From contig CAMRHE010000054.1 in the NCBI GenBank assembly GCA_947044405.1, positions 5,533,501-5,597,500 of the forward strand: a DNA stretch of 64,000 nucleotides, written 5' to 3'. The notes beneath the pieces are model-generated. The model saw only the letters and a list, made by a program, of their open reading frames with translations, was not told the DNA's origin and did no database searches. The DNA comes from Leptodactylus fallax (lineage: Eukaryota > Chordata > Amphibia > Anura > Leptodactylidae). The translations under genes were made by a program, and so were the position numbers. Position 1 is the first letter of the stretch; every line of letters starts with the position of its first letter. Positions 59,125 through 64,000 of this stretch are shown here, piece after piece.

Positions 59125-60177
59125 TAGTGTCTATGGAGGGAGAGGAAGACAGGGTTAGGTGGAGTTTGGATTTCTGGGGATTAGAGTAAAAAGTGTAATC
59201 TTGGCAGCGGGGTGGAACAATCTCCACGTGTCTATAAGGTGCATAGAGGAAAAGTGTTTAGAAAGTCTGCTAAGAGAGGCAAAACTATGTGAGGATGTGC
59301 CAGTGGAGTAGTCTTGCAAGGGCTGAAGAGCAATATAAAGATCTCTGCCCATTAATATAAGGTGTTCAGCAAATGTGGAAAATGTTTGTAAGGCAGTCAG
59401 TAACCATGGAACTTGGCCTACATTAAGAGCATAGGCTGTAAGGGAATTGCTCAAGGAGCGATTCCCCAGTAGCTGCTGCAGAACCCTGGGGGGGACAGGC
59501 ACAACAAGACAGTGAGCCCTAAAGTTGAAGCCCCTCACTGGCCCTGCCTCTAGCCTGACTGTCCTAGGTGACAGCCGACAACTTGGAGCCGGTCCCTACT
59601 CTGAATAAGTGACAACACAAAACGCAGACAGGACAAACATCACAGAAGCAGAGTCAGCAAGCCAAGGGGTCGGTAACAGTCGAGCAATGCAGTACCAAAA
59701 CGAAATCCAAGAGAGTAGTGACAGGGGGAGCCAAAGGTCAGAAGTCAGACATACGACAATAGCAGAAAAAGTAGCAAGCAGGGACAAAGTCACAGGACAG
59801 AATCAATAGCCAGCGACCATGTGAGAGCTGACGACCTGTTTATAGCAAGTCACAGACACGTCACACAGACAATGCCAATGGTGACAAGAGTGTTGGCTAT
59901 GTGGCCTTTGAGGAATAGGTATTTATGTCACTCAGGTGAGAGGTGAGAGAAAAGAGGACATCAGACTTAAAAGCTATACTGATTCCATTTTTCTTAGTCA
60001 CGCTGTTGCAGGAGTGAAACTAAGAGACCTGGGCAGGTTAGGCACTTTCCAAGAAATGTGTTTCATGTAAGAGGAGTATCGACGAACCAATCATTTTGAG
60101 GGCGTGGAGCACCTGGGAGCTCTTGGTGGGGGAATTGAGACCCATGACATTCCATGATGTTATTTTATTACAAGATA
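59125..60177 (-). pseudogene. L1-like ORF2 endonuclease remnant
   Basis: On the minus strand: SWNVMGLNSPTKSSQVLHAL (about 60165-60100), the start of the L1 endonuclease, and LLLHETHFLESA just after it. An unrelated insert of about 0.35 kb (about 59560-59930) follows. Then LTAYALNVGQVPWLLTALQTF (about 59425) and LIDTWRLFHPAAKITLFTLI (about 59230), the D-x2-W-R..HP motif. Stops and frame changes present. The Tc1 copy at 60180 is inserted just before this ORF2 start. Confidence 0.75.
59560..59930. repeat. Unclassified insert within the LINE endonuclease
   Basis: It interrupts the endonuclease reading and has a different, purine-rich composition ('ccaaaggtcagaagtcagac', 'caatagccagcgaccatg'). 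It recalls LTR or leader sequence of frog retrotransposons, but no ends or coding motifs were identified. Confidence 0.35.
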
Positions 60178-60179
60178 TA

Positions 60180-61746
60180 CAGTCATGGCCAAAAGTTTTG
60201 AGAATGACACAAATATTATATTTTCACATGATCTGCTGCCCTCTGGTTTTTATGTGTGTTTGTCAGATGTTTTTATCACATACAGAAATATAATTGCATT
60301 CATATTATGAGTAACAGAAGCTTATATTGACAGTTAGAATGAGTTAATGCAGCAAGTCAATATTTGCAGTGTTGACCCTTCTTCTTCAGGACCTCTGCAA
60401 TTCTCCCTGGCATGCTCTCAATCAACTTCTGGACCAAATCCTGACTGATAGCAGTCCATTCTTGCAGAATCAATGCTTTAATTTTGTCTGAATTTGTTGG
60501 TTTTTGTTTGTCCACCCGTCTCTTGATGATTGACCACAAGTTCTCAATGGGATTAAGATCTGGGGAGTTTCCAGGCCCTGGACCCAAAATCTCTATGTTT
60601 TGTTCCCTGAGCCATTTAGTTATCACCTTTGCTTTATGGCAAGGTGCTCCATCATGCTGGAAAAGGCATTGTTGAGCGCCAAACTGCTCTTGGACGGTTG
60701 GGAGAAGTTGCTCTTGGAGGACATTCTGGTACCATTCTTTATTCATGGCTGTGTTTTTAGGCAAGACTGTGAGAGAGCCGATTCCCTTGGCTGAGAAGCA
60801 ACCCCACACATGAATGGTTTCAGGATGCTTTACAGCTGGCATGAGACAAGACTGGTGGTAGCGCTCACCTCTTCTTCTCCGAATAAGCTGTTTTCCAGAT
60901 GTTCCAAACAATCGAAAAGGGGATTCATCAGAGAAAATGACTTTACCCCAGTCCTCAGCAGTCCACTCCCTGTACCTTTTGCAGAATATCAGTCTGTCCC
61001 TGATGTTTTTTCTGGAGAGAAGTGGCTTCTTTGCTGCCCTCCTTGAGACCAGGCCTTGCTCCAAGAGTCTCCGCCTCACAGTGCGTGCAGATGCACTCAC
61101 ACCTGCCTGATGCCATTCCTCAGCAAGCTCTGCACTGCTGGTAGCCCGATCCCGCAGCTGAAACACTTTTAAGAGACGGTCCTGCCGCTTGCTGGTCTTT
61201 CTTGGGCGCCCTGGAACCTTTTTGGCACCAATGGAACCTCTCTCCTTGAAGTTCTTGATGATGCGATAGATTGTTGACTGAGGTGCAATCTTTCTAGCTG
61301 CAATACTCTTCCCAGTTAGGCCATTTTTGTGCAGTGCAATGATGACTGCACGTGTTTCTTTAGAGATAACCATGGTTAACAGAAGAGAAACAATGATGGC
61401 AAGCACCAGCCTCCTTTTAAAGTGTCCAGTGGTGTCATTCTTACTTAATCATGACAGATTGATCTCCAGCCCTGTCCTCATCAACACCCACACCTGTGTT
61501 AATGGAGCAATCACTGAAACGATGTTAGGTGGTCCTTTTAAGGCAGGGCTGCAATGATGTTGAAATGTGTTTTGGGGGATAAAGTTCATTTTCTAGGCAA
61601 ATATTGACTTTGCAAGTAATTGCTGTTAAGCTGATCACTCTTTATAACATTCTGGAGTATATGCAAATTGCCATTAGAAAAACTGAAGCAGTAGACTTTG
61701 TAAAAATTAATATTTGTATCATTCTCAAAACTTTTGGCCATGACTG
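60180..61746 (-). mobile_element. Tc1-like transposon, family A, copy 2, apparently complete (1,567 bp)
   Basis: CAGTCATGGCCAAAAGTTTT and its inverted copy mark the ends, flanked by TA at 60178-60179 and 61747-61748. It has the same length as copy 1 (5221-6787) and very high identity to it. The transposase frame is open from start to stop. With both terminal repeats and an open frame it is the best candidate in the window for a recently active element. Confidence 0.94.
60357..61373 (-). CDS. Tc1 transposase, family A, uninterrupted frame
   Basis: 338 residues, the expected length. It is the nuclear DDE enzyme that excises and inserts the element at TA sites. The start is taken at ATG 61371-61373 (MVISKETRAVII), which has the context AACC ATG G and matches copy 1; an upstream in-frame ATG at 61404-61406 would add 11 hydrophobic residues. 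Order: first helix-turn-helix (residues about 5-55), PGRPRKTSKR hook (about 60-70), second helix-turn-helix (about 75-115), VIFSDESPF, GCFSAKGIGSL, FQHDGAPCH and PDLNPIENLW, then a C-terminal tail to stop at 60357. All three catalytic acidic positions are present. No stop or frameshift seen. Whether it is expressed or active is not shown. Confidence 0.93.
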   Translation of the reverse strand: MVISKETRAVIIALHKNGLTGKSIAARKIAPQSTIYRIIKNFKERGSIGAKKVPGRPRKTSKRQDRLLKVFQLRDRATSSAELAEEWHQAGVSASARTVRRRLLEQGLVSRRAAKKPLLSRKNIRDRLIFCKRYREWTAEDWGKVIFSDESPFRLFGTSGKQLIRRRRGERYHQSCLMPAVKHPETIHVWGCFSAKGIGSLTVLPKNTAMNKEWYQNVLQEQLLPTVQEQFGAQQCLFQHDGAPCHKAKVITKWLREQNIEILGPGPGNSPDLNPIENLWSIIKRRVDKQKPTNSDKIKALILQEWTAISQDLVQKLIESMPGRIAEVLKKKGQHCKY

Positions 61747-61748
61747 TA

Positions 61749-63960
61749 GACAGAAAACATCAATAAATCCAAAGTATAAGTAACACAATAAGTGTAGCCT
61801 AAATGAAAATATAAATGGGGAAGGGAGGGTTAGACAATGCACTGATCCACAGTGCGTAAGTGGTAGGGGGTTTTAGAGGAAGCAGGCGGTGGGCTAAAAC
61901 GTAGACAGTATACTAGGTACACAAGGTTGTCAAACTACTTTGAGTGCAAATATAGCCCATTCCCAACTACGGGATGACAGGGTAGTCAAATTGTTAAATA
62001 AAGAAATAGCATAGTAAGATCTAACATCAATAACAAGAACATAAGAGAATACAGAAAACAATGGACAGGTAATACTTCAGGCAGTGTGAAAGACATCTCA
62101 GTCTTGGAAGGAGTTGGACTATATGTCTTCTTCTTTTGAGATTTAGTCTTGGGCTTCCTCTAAACTTCGACTCTAGGCAGATCAGGAAAAGAGGCAACAT
62201 CTGTGAATGTGAGCCACAAGGGAACGCGGGGGGAAGACCCAATTCCAAAGGAGGGCATGCAGCAAGCAGGTCATCAGGATGGCGAATGTTTTATGGACAG
62301 CCTCTAAAGTTGTAGGAGATGCCAAAGGGAAAGAGCCACTTATATGGTGTCTTTAATGTTCTCAGATGCTCCAGGGGGTCTTCAGTTGTCGTTGTTTGGC
62401 TAGAGTCACTCGGGAGACATCATGGAAGAAGGTAATCCTGTGTCCTTCATAGGTGATATCCGGCGCAAGTCAGACCTTATGAAGGATCGCTTCTTTAACA
62501 GGAACGGACAAGAGCTTACAATTAATGTCCCTAGGGGGTCTGTCCTGTGAGCCCTCTAAAGGTGAACATCAGAGGGGGCATTGTCCCCTTGAACAAACTG
62601 CAGGATTTTCTTCGTCGTGGCCATAATTTCAGAAAGGGGGAAGTCCTCAGGCATCCCTCATATACGGAGATTATTTCTTCTACCTCTGTTATTCTGGTCT
62701 TACAGGTAGGAGTGCAGTGAGTTCAGGTGTGACTGGCACGCTGTAAGTGCCTTAGAGGTAGCTTTGCCATGGGCCTTAAGTGACATTGGTGTGTCTTCTA
62801 CTTGTTCGATTCTCGAGCCAATGCCTCGGACGTCCGGCTTTATTTCGGCTAGTTCCTTCATAACTTGTTGTAAAGGCTTTTCAATAATTTTCTGGAGGCC
62901 CTTGGAAGAGACCGTTACCATGGAGGTGGAGTAAGAAGCATTCTCCTCATCCATGATGCTCTCTGTGTCAGAGGTTTCCACAGGATCTGGTATGGCTAAT
63001 GCTCGCTTCGCTGCAGGCGTAGAGTGGAACAAAGAGCATTTCTTGTTTATCAATGTCCACTTGTGATATTTTTTTAGACTGTTTTGGAGTAGCATAGGAG
63101 TCTGCAACCTTATTCTGTCTGATTTTAACCGTAGTGAAAACAGCTATGGCCTGCCAGCCCACATCCGGTGGATGAAAAATGGTACAGTGTTAGAACAGCA
63201 TAGGGTGCATAGGCAATTGTGAGAAGAGGCCTCCGACCTACAGACTTGCCAACCTGATGGTAGTATATTGGCAATCAGGTGGAGGTCAGACCAAGGTGCG
63301 GAGGATGTAGGGAGACGAGAGTCCCAGCATTACAGCCAGATGAGGGAGCCAAGATGAGTTTGCTATCCCTTTAAGAAAGTCACTGTGTGCTATGAGGGAT
63401 GTCAGTGACTCACACCAGATGCAGAAATGGGGTCAAATAAAAGTATCAGTCTCTGATTCAGTTTTGACTAGTTTGCTAATGGGGAGAAAATAAAAGAGAT
63501 GCTCCACTCTCCCTATAGAAACAAACCTCTCATGGTCACCAACGGTTGAGGGTGTACCAAGATGGCCATCACACTTCAGAAGGACCGAGGAAGTATGCAA
63601 ATGTGGTGGGAGACAGGATACTGGGAGCAGAATGTAAGTATCTGTAAGGATCCAGGAGACTCACCGCTGCCCCGCTCTTAAGTACGTTGAGGAGGACGTC
63701 GGCAGGAGGAAGCTGGAGTTGGAGTACCATTGCAATGCAGGAGCAGAAATCCTCGTAGTGCCGCAGCAGGGCTGAGATCATGACAGCACCAGAGATAGGT
63801 GCAGAGGCTCCAAAGCGGATGCTGTATTGCCAGCAGAAGAGATGAGGTAGGAAAATGCCACGGGAGTTTGCAGCAGGTAGATTGTAGCGGCTGGTCAAAG
63901 GCAGCAAGCCAGGAAAGAGGAGAGTTGCAGCTGGGGATGTGACGTCCGATGTCAGACACT
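61749..63960 (-). pseudogene. L1-like ORF1 remnant and 5' region
   Basis: On the minus strand, 63107-62700 reads a basic N terminus, then an acidic/serine stretch (DTESIMDEENASYS) and a coiled-coil-like part (IEKPLQQVMKELAEIKPD). Immediately after, RGRRNNLRIRGMPEDFPLSE (about 62690-62630) is the start of the L1 ORF1 RRM, followed by FVQGDNAPSDVHL and, in broken frames, RAHRTDPLG. The part toward 63960 is probably the LINE 5' UTR; nothing else was recognised there. The frame has several stops. Confidence 0.65.
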
Positions 63961-64000
63961 CCAGGCAGCTTCAGACCTGCAGCAAAAGCAAGGACACTGG

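Larger units (their letters stand above)
54550..63960 (-). mobile_element. L1-like LINE relic, minus strand, broken by three Tc1 insertions
   Basis: Read leftward: ORF1 part (about 63160-62030), the start of the ORF2 endonuclease (about 60170-59130) and the ORF2 C-terminal part (about 55990-54720). The Tc1 copies at 60180-61746, 57766-59122 and 55996-57625 sit between these pieces. The reverse transcriptase core is missing between the endonuclease and the C-terminal part. A poly-T tract near 54550-54560 may be the A tail of the LINE. The 5' limit is not visible in the window. Confidence 0.75.

Overview
This is a gene-poor, transposon-rich stretch of a vertebrate nuclear genome, most likely an anuran amphibian. 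Spliced exons, several Tc1/mariner families with TA target duplications, L1-, L2- and CR1-type LINEs, a tRNA-headed SINE, many palindromic MITEs and a complete endogenous retrovirus all point that way. Nothing in it is bacterial or operon-like. The species call is inference from repeat content.

Host gene: two exons on the minus strand read as the C-terminal end of an HMG-CoA lyase, closest to HMGCLL1. They are 38303-38428 (the exon with the catalytic-cysteine loop) and 14370-14471 (last exon with stop codon). They join in phase 0 across an intron of about 23.8 kb. Earlier exons were not found between 38429 and 64000 and should lie beyond 64000. Most of the window is therefore the 3' part, introns and downstream flank of this gene, filled with mobile DNA.

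Layout. 1-14369: downstream flank, with a degenerate tandem repeat (1-1480), a Tc1 copy with one nonsense codon (5221-6787), Tc1 relics and a palindromic MITE nested inside a TA-flanked MITE (12024-13343). 14472-38302: the last intron. It holds a Tc1 relic (15457-16786), a class I (gamma/epsilon-like) provirus with LTRs, gag, pro-pol and env (17773-26153), an L2-type LINE (27115-29288), a MITE (29590-29963), a hAT-like relic, an L1-like LINE (31300-34430), a tandem-plus-inverted hairpin (34874-35195), a Tc1 relic carrying a SINE, and a TIR element (36932-38140). 38429-64000: the next intron outward. It holds MITEs, a chromodomain-coding fragment, a Tc1 element split by a CR1 insertion (43973-45871), a spliced transposase gene of a different superfamily (47146-50082), further Tc1 copies, and a minus-strand L1-like relic (about 54550-63960) broken up by three Tc1 insertions.

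Most notable: (1) the provirus gag encodes an exact RanBP2-type C4 zinc-finger pattern just after overlapping PSAP/PPPY late motifs, as well as the usual CCHC knuckle; (2) the transposase at 48041-49796 has a C-x2-C / H-x4-H / E arrangement recalling RAG1, Transib and CMC transposases, and the 374-bp MITE at 29590 is an internal-deletion derivative of the same element; (3) a Tc1 copy at 60180-61746 keeps an uninterrupted transposase frame and has the same length (1,567 bp) as its broken sister at 5221-6787; (4) the provirus has nearly identical LTRs yet many coding breaks, and it is flanked on both sides by homopolymer-rich sequence that looks unreliable.
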